A stretch of DNA of 64,000 nt from Planctomycetota bacterium. GTDB lineage: Bacteria > Planctomycetota > Planctomycetia > Planctomycetales > Planctomycetaceae. The position numbers were made by a program, and so were the translations under genes. The notes under the pieces are model-generated. The model made no database searches. It was not told where the DNA came from and worked only from the letters and a program-made list of their open reading frames with translations. Where the stretch lies: NCBI GenBank assembly GCA_022600195.1, contig JAHZKX010000023.1, positions 109,860 through 173,859 on the forward strand, in the 5' to 3' direction. Shown in pieces: positions 44,901 to 52,925 of the stretch (the stretch's first letter is position 1; each line of letters opens with the position of its first letter).

Positions 44901-45150
44901 CAGTGACCGTTGCTGGATCGATCAAAGCTGGAACCCGCGTTGGTATGTGGCCCGTGAAAAAGACAACAAGTACTGGCGCATGGAAATCGCCATTCCACTG
45001 AACGAACTGGTTCCCTCCGCGCAACTGAAACGGAAAACCTGGGGATTTTCAGTGGTCCGCATTTTACCAGCCATCGGACTGCAGAGCTGGAATCATCCTA
45101 TGTCCTCTGAACCGCGACCCGAGACGTTTGGTCTCATGCGTTTTGAGTGA
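41953..45150 (+). CDS. Ycf48-like propeller protein with TPR-like region and C-terminal CBM9-like domain
   Basis: Very large exported protein (1065 residues). The ATG (MLFDLRGNHK), 7 bp after AAGGA, gives a signal peptide to about SLFADT. Residues about 45-360 are a seven-bladed propeller with repeated GWAVGDRGVIRKTEDGGRTW-type blades, as in the photosystem assembly factor Ycf48 and BNR/sortilin repeats. About 360-610 resembles a PIG-L/LmbE deacetylase (VALMCVHAQPSQ, then RTWRPEVLIIDQP), but the metal motif AHPDD is missing. About 620-860 is helical with TPR-like segments. The C-terminal 190 residues (RPLLDGLLSDECWQDADEL and later RMEIAIPLNELV) match CBM9/DOMON-like sugar- or haem-binding domains. 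Combined function unknown; a surface sugar-handling role is inferred. Confidence 0.78.
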   Translation: MLFDLRGNHKTQTRSTFRCLLFVASFLLVSPSLFADTLPTPAGSPLLNDANLNDVQFLGSKIGWAVGDRGVIRKTEDGGRTWQFVASPVQSPLRHICFLTNQIGWIAGGGTAAYGHLNQGVLLFTKNGGKTWQELVQKRLPRLHYVRFFGVNEGVVVGDASVQHATGVFKTTDGGKSWQDVVGYESVGYRSAAFFDVNTGIVAGTQGRLTLVGGGAVLPPRFPPQGLRGIRDVKLPMRSTGWMVGDGALLRKTENNGVVWEMPQTALPDSIKDFFDFQAVEVRGDQVWVAGDPGSIIWHSTDRGRTWRQQWTSQTAPLSAIHFVDDQNGWAVGALGTILSTKDGGQTWRSNHANPRRVALMCVHAQPSQISFDMLSKYAGDQGYRSLVVLPVRRDLGPDGQPHQDLDLRLNESVTSVGGSVGTLDWRFPVQIPELEQNADRLIEEWNRHTEGRLASVTLSRFVAQLRTWRPEVLIIDQPVGKDAASTLVKDAMMQAVRYASDSTRYIEHREQAGLEAWKVKKVYLRLPPGSSGQVSVEADEYLTRLGMTASTAAASGKLILGKTLVSEETRSVYRLIDVNQVEGSNQQPTIKGGTLFAGIGIAPGSDARRDLFPINAADEARNRKLAERQRNIKAFAKKLIGDPQFSAQLMSHLKTITQGLSRRQAALQLEQLAQQYIANQDLVKAEATNQELVEQFPNEPEAVQAMLWLFQLWSSEEVAWQRSRQVPVERSRSTTNPTQAKSRVQNAFQFTQQQPSPLLDTVKQVGQINTGARDNWRTQTAENWKKQALAAVNWFEKYAPAFLESPEVQIPLASLYRMIGSHGKSDEIFRALHGPASNASWKNIAKAENWLLRPSSSPPRPVYLCRFTKTRPLLDGLLSDECWQDADELRLSEKPLTLEEKQTETGRENLNRPFVLLSYDKENLYIAASIPVKAGLNYPAVPDAGRTYDADLKLHDRLSFAFDIDRDYTTYYQMEVDHRGWTSDRCWIDQSWNPRWYVAREKDNKYWRMEIAIPLNELVPSAQLKRKTWGFSVVRILPAIGLQSWNHPMSSEPRPETFGLMRFE

Positions 45151-45304
45151 GCGGTTGTTCGTTCGGAAATCAATGGCTTTCTCTTTTTCGCCAGTTGCGG
45201 TCATTTCACTCAATGATCAAATCTCCTATCATGAGCGCGTTGCGTCTTTATGACGTTAGACTAATGACTCTTAAATCATTTTTTGAAAATCGCGTGGACT
45301 GTTT

Positions 45305-46267
45305 ATGGGTTTATTGATCGGGATGGACGAAGCGGGTTATGGCCCGAATCTGGGACCGCTTGTCATCACGGCCAGTTTATGGAAAGTGCCCGGCGATCCG
45401 CGTGAATTCGATTTCTGGCAAGCGTTGCAGTCAGTCGTTTCACAAAAAAAACCGTCCAAAAACGGTGGGCTGTTACACGTTGCCGATTCGAAGGAAGTGC
45501 ATTCCTCGTCAGCCGGGCTGGCGCCACTGGAAAAATCAACGTTGCCTTTTCTACAACTTTTCAATGGGGAAGCGAAGCTGGATTCGCTGGAGAGTTTGTG
45601 GCAATTATTAATCGCAGCTCCAGAGCATCTCGATGCGATTCACAAACAGCCCTGGAATTGCAATGGTGGGTTTTCGCTTCCCACCGCCGTCGAGAGTGAA
45701 ACCGTGCAAGCCTCTCAGCGAGATTTGAAAGCGGCCCTCGATGCTGTGGGAGTTGAGTTGCGTGCTTTTTGTTCTGAGATTGTTCTGCCCGAGCGCTTTA
45801 ACAACTTATGTGCGGAGTACGGGACCAAAGGAGTAATGCTCACGCGGTTGTGCATGCAATTGCTGACTCGAGTCTGGGACAGAACATCCACAGAGTCGAC
45901 CTTGATCATTGGAGACAAGCACGGCGGTCGCAATCGATACGATGAATATCTGGATGAAATACTCGATGGCGAGATGATTTTTCGGGTTGAAGAATCGACG
46001 GCGAAGAGTATTTACAAAGTGGGAAAGACCGAAGTTCGCTTTCAGACAAAAGCAGAAGCACATTTTCCGGTCGCCGTCTCTTCGATGGTTTGTAAGTACA
46101 CGCGTGAAGTGATGATGGAGCGGTTCAATCAATTCTGGTCGCAACACGTTCCGGATCTCAAGCCGACGAAAGGTTATCCGGTCGACGCTCGGCGCTTTAA
46201 AGACGAAATCGCCGCAGCACAGGAGCGATTGGAAATTCCTGATCAAATTCTCTGGCGCGGTCGGTAA
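45305..46267 (+). CDS. Divergent RNase HII-like protein
   Basis: Protein of 320 residues without a signal peptide. The start MGLLIGMDEAGYGPNLGPLVI matches the first strand of RNase HII (DEAGRGPLAGP), with Asp8-Glu9 at the catalytic positions and Tyr12 replacing the Arg of the GRG substrate motif. VADSKEV (Asp61-Ser62-Lys63) corresponds to the second family block, DSK. IIGDKHGGRNRY (Asp204) may supply the third acid, and FPVAVSSMVCKYTREVMMERF resembles the ASIxAKxxRDxxM helix. It is about 100 residues longer than RNase HII because of an insertion at about 70-150. It may process RNA-DNA hybrids or another structured nucleic acid; activity needs testing because GRG reads the ribonucleotide 2'-OH. 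Confidence 0.7.
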   Translation: MGLLIGMDEAGYGPNLGPLVITASLWKVPGDPREFDFWQALQSVVSQKKPSKNGGLLHVADSKEVHSSSAGLAPLEKSTLPFLQLFNGEAKLDSLESLWQLLIAAPEHLDAIHKQPWNCNGGFSLPTAVESETVQASQRDLKAALDAVGVELRAFCSEIVLPERFNNLCAEYGTKGVMLTRLCMQLLTRVWDRTSTESTLIIGDKHGGRNRYDEYLDEILDGEMIFRVEESTAKSIYKVGKTEVRFQTKAEAHFPVAVSSMVCKYTREVMMERFNQFWSQHVPDLKPTKGYPVDARRFKDEIAAAQERLEIPDQILWRGR

Positions 46268-46272
46268 TCCGT

Positions 46273-47748
46273 TTATTTTCCGCCAGTTTGCTTTTTGTCA
46301 GGCAGAAAAATGGAACCAATAATGCCGACGAAAAAGACCGTCATGGCACCAATCAATGTGTACCAGGGCCAGGCCACTTGATCTGGCATCGCGAATGCGA
46401 CATAGAGAACAGTCGCTAAACCGATTAAAAAACCCAGTAGAGCTGGAATCTGTGATGCCCGCTTACTGAAGGTCGCCAGAAAGAAAATACCCAGGATTAA
46501 TCCGGTCGAGATGGCGGCAATTTTAAAGACATTTCCTACCACGCTCTCTGCAATCAAATAATTGGCGGCAATGCCCACACTGATTTGCGCGATTCCAAAC
46601 AGGGCGGTAAAATAGCGGCTGGTTTTGACGAGTTCTGCTGGTTGTTTTTTCGTGGCAGTCAGTGGCAGATAAAAGTCATTCACGAGCGCACTGGTTGTGG
46701 AGCTGAGGGAACTGGAGAGCGTCGACATGGCAGCCGCGAAAACAGCCGCCAGTGTGATCCCTTTAATGCCGACCGGCAGATTATCGATGATGAATGTCGC
46801 GAAAACCTCATCCGATTTTGCGAACGCGGTTTCTGGTGGAAAGCTGGTATAAAATGCGGCGAGTGCAATTCCCAGTAAGAGGAACAATGCAAATTGCGCA
46901 AACACAACAAAACCGCTGATGCCCAAAGCTTTGGCTGCGTCGCGCTGGCTGCGTGCGCCCAGATATCGTTGAATCATCAACTGATCTGCACCATGTGTGG
47001 CCATCGAAAGAAACAGACCACCCACCAGGCCGGCCCAGAAAGAGTACTTGTTGGAAAGGTCCCAGCTGAAATCGAACATACTCATTTTGTGATGTGAGAC
47101 CGCGAATTGTTGAAAATCACTCCAGCCGTTGGGCAGCTTGTCAATGATGACAGCGAAAGCGAAAATCGCACCCGCGATATAGATTACAAATTGCAGACAG
47201 TCATTCCAGACAACCGACTTCATTCCCCCCATGCAGGTATAAACAATGGTGCCGACACCAATCAAAATGATGCATGTGGATAAAGGGATGCCGACCACTT
47301 TTTCCAGAACGAGCGCAGTTAAATAGAGTCGCAAACCATCGGCCAGTGTACGCATCACGATAAAAGCGAGCGAGCTGACCCGTTCGGTCGTTCCACCGAA
47401 TCGGTCTTTCAAGACTTCATAGGCCGAATAGATTTCTCCGCGAAAATAAAGTGGAAGTAAAAAAGCAATGACCAGAAACCGGCCTGCAATAAAGCCGATC
47501 GCAAGTTGCAGGAACTGGAGATTTCCTCCTGGTTCATAAGCGATTCCCGGCACACTGAGAAAAGTGACCGTGCTGGTTTCAGTGGCGACAATTGAGCCGA
47601 GAATGGCCCACCAGGGAAGCGTTTTTCCGCCGAGCAAATAGTCTGACAGGTTTTTTTGCCTGCCTCCCACCCAGGAGCCGAACAGGACGACACCGATCAG
47701 ATACAGTCCTAAAATGAAAAGGTCGGCAGTTCCAATGGCAATATTCAC
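46273..47748 (-). CDS. Sodium:solute symporter (SSS family)
   Basis: Membrane carrier of 491 residues with about thirteen helices. Family blocks are WVGGRQKNLSDYLLGGKTLPWW, GSIVATETSTVTFLSVPG, TCMGGMKSVVWNDCLQF and AAAMSTLSSSLSSTTSALVNDFY, the last containing the Na+-site serines/threonines. The start is GTG, behind AGGTGATGGAACA, and no in-frame ATG lies upstream. It faces murQ and the sugar kinase from the other side of a 180-bp divergent promoter region, so its cargo may be an amino sugar. Its stop is 5 bp from the convergent RNase HII-like gene. Confidence 0.9.
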   Translation of the reverse strand: MNIAIGTADLFILGLYLIGVVLFGSWVGGRQKNLSDYLLGGKTLPWWAILGSIVATETSTVTFLSVPGIAYEPGGNLQFLQLAIGFIAGRFLVIAFLLPLYFRGEIYSAYEVLKDRFGGTTERVSSLAFIVMRTLADGLRLYLTALVLEKVVGIPLSTCIILIGVGTIVYTCMGGMKSVVWNDCLQFVIYIAGAIFAFAVIIDKLPNGWSDFQQFAVSHHKMSMFDFSWDLSNKYSFWAGLVGGLFLSMATHGADQLMIQRYLGARSQRDAAKALGISGFVVFAQFALFLLLGIALAAFYTSFPPETAFAKSDEVFATFIIDNLPVGIKGITLAAVFAAAMSTLSSSLSSTTSALVNDFYLPLTATKKQPAELVKTSRYFTALFGIAQISVGIAANYLIAESVVGNVFKIAAISTGLILGIFFLATFSKRASQIPALLGFLIGLATVLYVAFAMPDQVAWPWYTLIGAMTVFFVGIIGSIFLPDKKQTGGK

Positions 47749-47931
47749 TGTTCCATCACCTGTTTCATTTCATTGTGTGGATGACTTCGTTGCAATTACG
47801 AAACATAAGACAGGGCAATCTATGCGGCATTTAAAAGTTCACAGATAGATTAGTAGCTTAGATCCTTTCGGGAATCCAAATACCGGTTATTATAGTAGCT
47901 GGCAGATTAAAATTTTGACAGGCTAATCAAC

Positions 47932-48837
47932 ATGTTAGATCATTTAACAACGGAACAGCGCAACCCGGCATCGGACCGGATCGATTCCATGAGCAGTCTG
48001 GAAATCGTGCAATTAATGAATGAGGAAGATGCAAAGATTGCAGTGGCCGTGAACAAGGAAGCTCGTACGATCGCCTCAGCCATTGATCTGATTACAGACG
48101 CGTTTCTAAACGGAGGTCGTCTGGTTTACATGGGGGCGGGGACTTCCGGTCGTCTCGGTGTATTGGACGCCAGCGAGTGTCCACCTACTTTTAACAGTCT
48201 CCCCGAACAAGTGGTCGGCTTGATTGCCGGCGGTAAACAGGCATTAACAAATGCGATTGAAGGCGCGGAAGACCGTCCTGAATTTGCCATTGCAGATTTA
48301 AAAGAGCTGGGCTTAAGTCAAAAAGATGTCTTGGTGGGTATCGCGACCAGTGGTCGAACGCCTTATGTGATCGCCGGTTTAAAATATGCACAGGAACGGG
48401 GTGCCCAGGCGATTGCAGTCACCTGCAATCAGGAGAATCAACTTGCCGAAGTGTCGAACCTGACGATCTGCCCCATCGTGGGGCCGGAAGTCGTCACCGG
48501 TTCGACTCGGTTAAAGGCGGGAACCGCGACGAAAATGGTGTTGAATATGCTAACGACGGGTGCCATGGTGCGCATTGGAAAAACGTATGGAAACTTAATG
48601 GTCGATTTGCGCGCGACGAATAACAAACTTGTGAATCGCTCCCTTCGCATTCTGATGGGATTTACAAATCTTCCCAGAGAGGAAGCGGAGACCGTTCTTG
48701 AAGAATGTAACGGTGAATTGAAAACGGCAATCGTGCATGCAAAACGCGGAGTTTCTCCTGAAACTGCGAGGGAGCTTCTTAAGGAAAAGGACGGGCATTT
48801 ACGACAGGTACTGGAAGATACCGACGACGGGATTTGA
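47932..48837 (+). CDS. murQ: N-acetylmuramic acid 6-phosphate etherase
   Basis: Cleaves the D-lactyl ether of MurNAc-6-phosphate to give GlcNAc-6-phosphate in cell-wall recycling. It has 301 residues, the usual length. The SIS-type sugar-phosphate domain shows GRLVYMGAGTSGRLGVLDASECPPTF, the MurQ signature, and VGIATSGRTPYVIAGL; EGAEDRPE supplies the catalytic Glu region. The C-terminal helical tail (EAETVLEECNGELKTAIV) is a UBA-like part common in MurQ. The kinase gene downstream (51 bp) and the opposite symporter suit import, phosphorylation and etherase action on MurNAc. The presence of murQ agrees with planctomycetes making peptidoglycan. Confidence 0.95.
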   Translation: MLDHLTTEQRNPASDRIDSMSSLEIVQLMNEEDAKIAVAVNKEARTIASAIDLITDAFLNGGRLVYMGAGTSGRLGVLDASECPPTFNSLPEQVVGLIAGGKQALTNAIEGAEDRPEFAIADLKELGLSQKDVLVGIATSGRTPYVIAGLKYAQERGAQAIAVTCNQENQLAEVSNLTICPIVGPEVVTGSTRLKAGTATKMVLNMLTTGAMVRIGKTYGNLMVDLRATNNKLVNRSLRILMGFTNLPREEAETVLEECNGELKTAIVHAKRGVSPETARELLKEKDGHLRQVLEDTDDGI

Positions 48838-48888
48838 GTTCTGTGCTGAATCAACGTATCAGCGGTCTCAGTGGAAAGGTACAGAAGT

Positions 48889-49845
48889 ATGTCTCTACAA
48901 TCGGAACAACTGGTGCTGGGTATTGATGGAGGTGGTTCCAAGACACGGGCTTCGCTGGCGAGGATCTCTTCCTGCAATGAGATTCAAATTGTGGGGCAGG
49001 GGTTTTCGGGTGCTTCTAACCTGAATGCGACTGGTCTTGCAGCCGCATCCGAACAGGTACAACTGGCGATACAGCGGGCATTCGAAGCTGCTGAAAAACC
49101 ATCTAAAATTTTCGCCGCGATAAGCATGGGTATGTCAGGCGCCGGGCGGGCTGAAGAGCGACAAGCCTGGCTGAACTGGGCGCAAGAAAATAATGTTGCC
49201 GACCGGATTCAGATTGTCACCGATGCCGAAACCGTATTAGCAGCCGGAACACCGGAGGGTTTTGGTGTGGCGTTGATCGCGGGAACGGGATCGTTGGGGT
49301 TCGGAAAAAATATGATGGGTGAAGAGGCCCGCGCGGGAGGCTGGGGTTATCTCCTGGGCGATGAAGGCAGTGGATACCAGATTGCGATCGCAGCAATCAA
49401 GGCAATATTGAAATCGGTAGATGGACGCGGTTCGGAAACCTGTTTACAGCCAGCGATTCTAGAATCGCTGGGACTGGAACATCCCAATGAGTTGATTCGT
49501 TTTGTGTATCGATCTGAGAACAATCGTAGAGAGATCGCTGAGTTATCAAAATTAGTCTTTGCTGCAGCTGAAGGGGGAGATCACGTAGCGCTGGAAATTC
49601 TTCAGTATTCTGTTGAAGAACTCTCGGTTTTAGTAAAAGCTGTTGTGACCCGTCTTGATTTTTCAGGCGCTGGTTATGCGTTGGCTTTGACAGGTGGCAT
49701 CTTGATTCATCAGCAAGATTTTCGAATGTCTCTGTGTGAGCGTTTATCACAACTGCAGATCGAACCATCTGCAATCGAGTGTGTGGATGATGCCAGTCTG
49801 GGCGCCGTTCGGATTGCTGCCAGAATGCTAAATAAGGGTGCCTGA
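48889..49845 (+). CDS. BadF/BadG-type N-acetyl-sugar kinase
   Basis: ASKHA-fold ATP-dependent sugar kinase of 318 residues, near N-acetylglucosamine kinases. Visible are the phosphate-1 loop LVLGIDGGGSKTRASLARI, the GTGSLGFGKN adenosine/phosphate loop and GGWGYLLGDEGSGYQIA, typical of this group. The ATG (MSLQSEQ) lies behind AAAGGTACAGAAGT; an in-frame GTG six codons upstream is less likely. It follows murQ after 51 bp on the same strand. MurNAc or GlcNAc is the most likely substrate from context, but AnmK-type specificity cannot be read from sequence. Confidence 0.85.
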   Translation: MSLQSEQLVLGIDGGGSKTRASLARISSCNEIQIVGQGFSGASNLNATGLAAASEQVQLAIQRAFEAAEKPSKIFAAISMGMSGAGRAEERQAWLNWAQENNVADRIQIVTDAETVLAAGTPEGFGVALIAGTGSLGFGKNMMGEEARAGGWGYLLGDEGSGYQIAIAAIKAILKSVDGRGSETCLQPAILESLGLEHPNELIRFVYRSENNRREIAELSKLVFAAAEGGDHVALEILQYSVEELSVLVKAVVTRLDFSGAGYALALTGGILIHQQDFRMSLCERLSQLQIEPSAIECVDDASLGAVRIAARMLNKGA

Positions 49846-49860
49846 GATGCAGAACTGAAA

Positions 49861-50676
49861 TTATTCTGTCGGGAATTCATCGGGAATCTGCAGATGTTTG
49901 ATGGAGTAGGGGGAACATTGTTGTTTCCAGCCGCCATCCACAGTGATGGAAGTTCCCGTGAGATAGCTGGCCTCGTCGCTGGCCAGCATGACAATCGTTT
50001 GCGCGATTTCGCGCGGTTGTGCCCAGCGTCTTAGCGGGATCATGTCTTCTGAGACACGACGGATTTGATCAGCCGTTGATTGCTGATCGGCGGCAATATC
50101 TTTTCCCATCGCGGTATCGATGGCGCCGGGGTTTACACTGAGTGCACGAATTCCGGAAGGACCGTATAGCGTTGCCAGTTCGTAAGTCAGAGAATCGAGA
50201 GCACCTTTGGCTGCGACATAAGCGGGACTGATACCGGCTGCCATTTGAGATTGAATACTGGATACATTAATGATGACTCCCCGCCCTCTGGGTTCCATAT
50301 GTTCTGCACACCAGCGTGAGAGGAAGGCAGGCGCGGTCAGACAGACCCGTAAAGTGGTTTCCCAACTCGAAAGCTCGATCTTTCTCATCGTCGTGATTTC
50401 GCGCCAGGCGGCATTATTCACGAGCACATCAATGCGTCCCCAGGTTGACATACATAATTCGACTGCAGATTGTGCATAATCAAGATCCGATAGATCGCCG
50501 AGACAAGATAGAAATTGACCACCGACTTTCTGGATGCGGCTGGTGACCGGTTCTAAATCATCTGCAGGCAGTGCCAGCAGTACACAGTCGTAACCCCGTT
50601 CGGCAAAGCAGACAGCAGTCTCACCTCCAATGCCTCCCGCTGCGCCTGTGATGATGGCAACCGGTCGCTCATTCAT
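49861..50676 (-). CDS. Short-chain dehydrogenase/reductase
   Basis: NAD(P)-dependent SDR of 271 residues. It has the cofactor loop TGAAGGIGGETA, NNAAWRE for NNAG, the catalytic Ser (INVSSIQSQM), Tyr and Lys (YVAAKGALDS) and the PG motif VNPGAIDT. SYLTGTSITVDGGW is the usual C-terminal signature, followed by about 20 extra residues. It is the last gene of a three-gene minus-strand unit (parvulin, aspartoacylase-like, SDR) and ends 15 bp from the convergent kinase gene. Substrate unknown; 3-oxoacyl or sugar reduction are common in this class. Confidence 0.9.
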   Translation of the reverse strand: MNERPVAIITGAAGGIGGETAVCFAERGYDCVLLALPADDLEPVTSRIQKVGGQFLSCLGDLSDLDYAQSAVELCMSTWGRIDVLVNNAAWREITTMRKIELSSWETTLRVCLTAPAFLSRWCAEHMEPRGRGVIINVSSIQSQMAAGISPAYVAAKGALDSLTYELATLYGPSGIRALSVNPGAIDTAMGKDIAADQQSTADQIRRVSEDMIPLRRWAQPREIAQTIVMLASDEASYLTGTSITVDGGWKQQCSPYSIKHLQIPDEFPTE

Positions 50677-50704
50677 GTCTGATCCTTTTTGTAACCAGAG
50701 TTTT

Positions 50705-51634
50705 TTAATCGTCGCGTATAGAAGCGGTCTTGTTATCGGTTTCCAGGATTACAGCCAGCCATTCGTCTTTTTCAACATAAGGTAATGTTCTGATTCCCAG
50801 AATGATTCCTGTCTGGCTGGCAGTCACGGTTGTTACCTCGTCACCTGTGGTTGAGCAGATTGAGCCCAGTTTGTCTCCGACTTCCACTCGCTGCATCAGT
50901 TGCACCGCTGGTTCAAAGAAACCTGCCACAGATGCGTGATTTTGCAGTTGCAGATGGCCGCTTTCTTTACGGTCATCTTCAAAATGATACTGGATTGGTT
51001 TTTGTTCCACCGGGATATCGAGCATTCCCAGTTCTGACAAAACGGACAGGCAACCCGTTGTGTAGCCTTCGACGGCTTCTAAATTACAGCCACTTCCGCC
51101 TCCCCATTCAGCGTAGATGGCAGGCACGCCATGATCTCGGGCAGCAGACAATGTGCGACCATCCAGATGTGCCGACGTGCCCCATACAACTGGCAGGTTG
51201 AAAGCGCGGGCCATGCGCCGTTGCGTTTCCAGAATGGTGGGATCAGGGTGCAGTGTGTAACCAGAGAAGGGGGCCAGGTTTGAAATCAATCCACCTGTAT
51301 GCAAATCAATCAGGTAGTCTGCAGATTGAATTAACAGTGTGGCTTCATGCGCGATTTGCTGGCTGATGGAACCTTCGGGTGATCCGGGAAACGTTCTGGC
51401 CAGATCAAGATCATCTGGTCCACATCGATTCATGCGTTCGTAAGCCGGTTGATTCAAAACGGGAACCAGTGTCACTCTGCCGGTGAGTTTTTCGGTTACA
51501 ATTCGCGAATTTAGTTGTCGCACCGCAGCCATGGGTTCATATTCATCACCATGCACGCCTCCCAGAATCAGTAAATGCTGTCCTGGTTGGACACCTTCGA
51601 TGGTAAGCGACTCAAACAGTTTCGTATGCGACAT
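50705..51634 (-). CDS. Succinylglutamate desuccinylase/aspartoacylase-family amidase
   Basis: Zinc-dependent carboxypeptidase-fold deacylase of 309 residues. The ATG (MSHTKLF) is preferred over an upstream in-frame TTG. The metal and catalytic motifs are ILGGVHGDEYEPM (His, Glu), NRCGPDDLDLARTFPG (Arg/Asn substrate site) and YLIDLHTGG (third His); EWGGGSGCN holds the catalytic Glu. It is the middle gene of the parvulin-SDR unit with gaps of 54 and 28 bp. It probably removes an acyl group from an N-acyl amino acid or another small amide. Confidence 0.87.
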   Translation of the reverse strand: MSHTKLFESLTIEGVQPGQHLLILGGVHGDEYEPMAAVRQLNSRIVTEKLTGRVTLVPVLNQPAYERMNRCGPDDLDLARTFPGSPEGSISQQIAHEATLLIQSADYLIDLHTGGLISNLAPFSGYTLHPDPTILETQRRMARAFNLPVVWGTSAHLDGRTLSAARDHGVPAIYAEWGGGSGCNLEAVEGYTTGCLSVLSELGMLDIPVEQKPIQYHFEDDRKESGHLQLQNHASVAGFFEPAVQLMQRVEVGDKLGSICSTTGDEVTTVTASQTGIILGIRTLPYVEKDEWLAVILETDNKTASIRDD

Positions 51635-51688
51635 GGGGCCTGTTTTCTCAAGCGTTTTAGTGGGAGTCAATGAGAGATTGAGAAGTTT

Positions 51689-52633
51689 TTATTTTTCGCT
51701 GTCGGTTTTCCAATCGATTTTTGCTTTGCTGCGTAGACTTTGAATGGTGGAATCCCAGAGTGCACGAGATAGAATTCGATAAATCTCTCCGCGTACATCT
51801 TCCAGACTGAATTGACCCGGATGTTTCTTGTTGAGTGTTACAATGTGAACGCCGAACGGAGTCTGAAAGGGGGCGCTGATTTCGCCGACTTTCAAGGGGA
51901 AAACTTTTTCTGTTAAAGCAAGCGGCATTTTACCGCGATAGGCGGATGTGACCAGCTTTCCACCTTCATTCTTACTGGGTGCTTCAGAATGTTGGGCGGC
52001 AGCTTCTTTGAACGATAATTTTTTAGCGAGGATCTTCTCGCGAAGGTCTACCAGTTTTTGTCTGGCTTGTTGTACTGTTTCCGGATTTGAATTTTTGGGC
52101 AGCTTTAACAGGATGTGGCTGGCTTCCACGCGCGTGCCATCCAGCTCTTCCTGATGTTGATTGAAGTAGTCCTGAATTTTGGCTGCTGTGATTTCGCGTT
52201 TTGCGTAAATATTCCACGACAGTGGGAGCGCAATCGCAGTGCGCAGTTTTTCGGGTGTGAATCCCATTTTAGTAAGAACCTGTTCAGGCTGATCCCCTTT
52301 TTTGAGAATTAACTTTTGGATTCGTAATACACTTTCCTCAAGTTGCTCAGGGGGTACTGTAATTTTTTGCTGTGTCAGAAAAGCCTGAATCAATCGTTGA
52401 TTCACCAGACTTTCCAGAATTTGCTGTCGGGCAGGTCGTTGACGCCCGGCGATTCCACGTGAAAGATACGCGAAATCCAGATCGGCTTGCGTTATGGTCT
52501 GGCCGTTAACGGTAACCAGTACTTTCTGCGTATCGTTTGCCTGATCCGCTGCCCACAGCGAAGTGCAGGTGGGGAATGCGCAGCACAGAGAAATAATGCA
52601 GACATTCAGTATGATGGGGAGCGGAGTGCGCAT
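51689..52633 (-). CDS. Periplasmic parvulin-type peptidyl-prolyl isomerase (SurA/PpiC-like)
   Basis: Folding factor of 314 residues. The ATG (MRTPLPIIL), 8 bp after AGGAAG, gives a signal peptide to about LWAADQ. A SurA-N-like chaperone region (about 40-150; VNGQTITQADLDFAYLSR, QQILESLVNQRLIQAFL) is followed by a parvulin domain (about 165-275; EASHILLKL, SEAPSKNEGGKLVTSAYRGKMPLALTEKVFPLKVGEISAPFQTPFGVHIV). It is the first gene of the three-gene minus-strand unit. It likely helps fold exported or outer-membrane proteins. Confidence 0.92.
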   Translation of the reverse strand: MRTPLPIILNVCIISLCCAFPTCTSLWAADQANDTQKVLVTVNGQTITQADLDFAYLSRGIAGRQRPARQQILESLVNQRLIQAFLTQQKITVPPEQLEESVLRIQKLILKKGDQPEQVLTKMGFTPEKLRTAIALPLSWNIYAKREITAAKIQDYFNQHQEELDGTRVEASHILLKLPKNSNPETVQQARQKLVDLREKILAKKLSFKEAAAQHSEAPSKNEGGKLVTSAYRGKMPLALTEKVFPLKVGEISAPFQTPFGVHIVTLNKKHPGQFSLEDVRGEIYRILSRALWDSTIQSLRSKAKIDWKTDSEK

Positions 52634-52925
52634 TGTGATTGCTTCCTGCAAACGGAAATTGAATAAGAAGACTAAGAAAACGAATCACTCGTTCAACAAA
52701 TCGAATCTCAGTCGTCTGGATTGGTTCGTGACACCATTATGGCATTTCCCTCTCATGATGTCAGTCTGAATCAGTCTTGGAAAATAATGAATTTCAAAGT
52801 TGTCTAAATCAGGAAATCTCCTAGAATCATGCCCATCCGAGATACATTTATCTCAATGGCGATAGAATTGAGTCATATTACCATCTCGAGTTTCTCATTT
52901 TTCACTTCTAAGAAGGGACCCCGTT

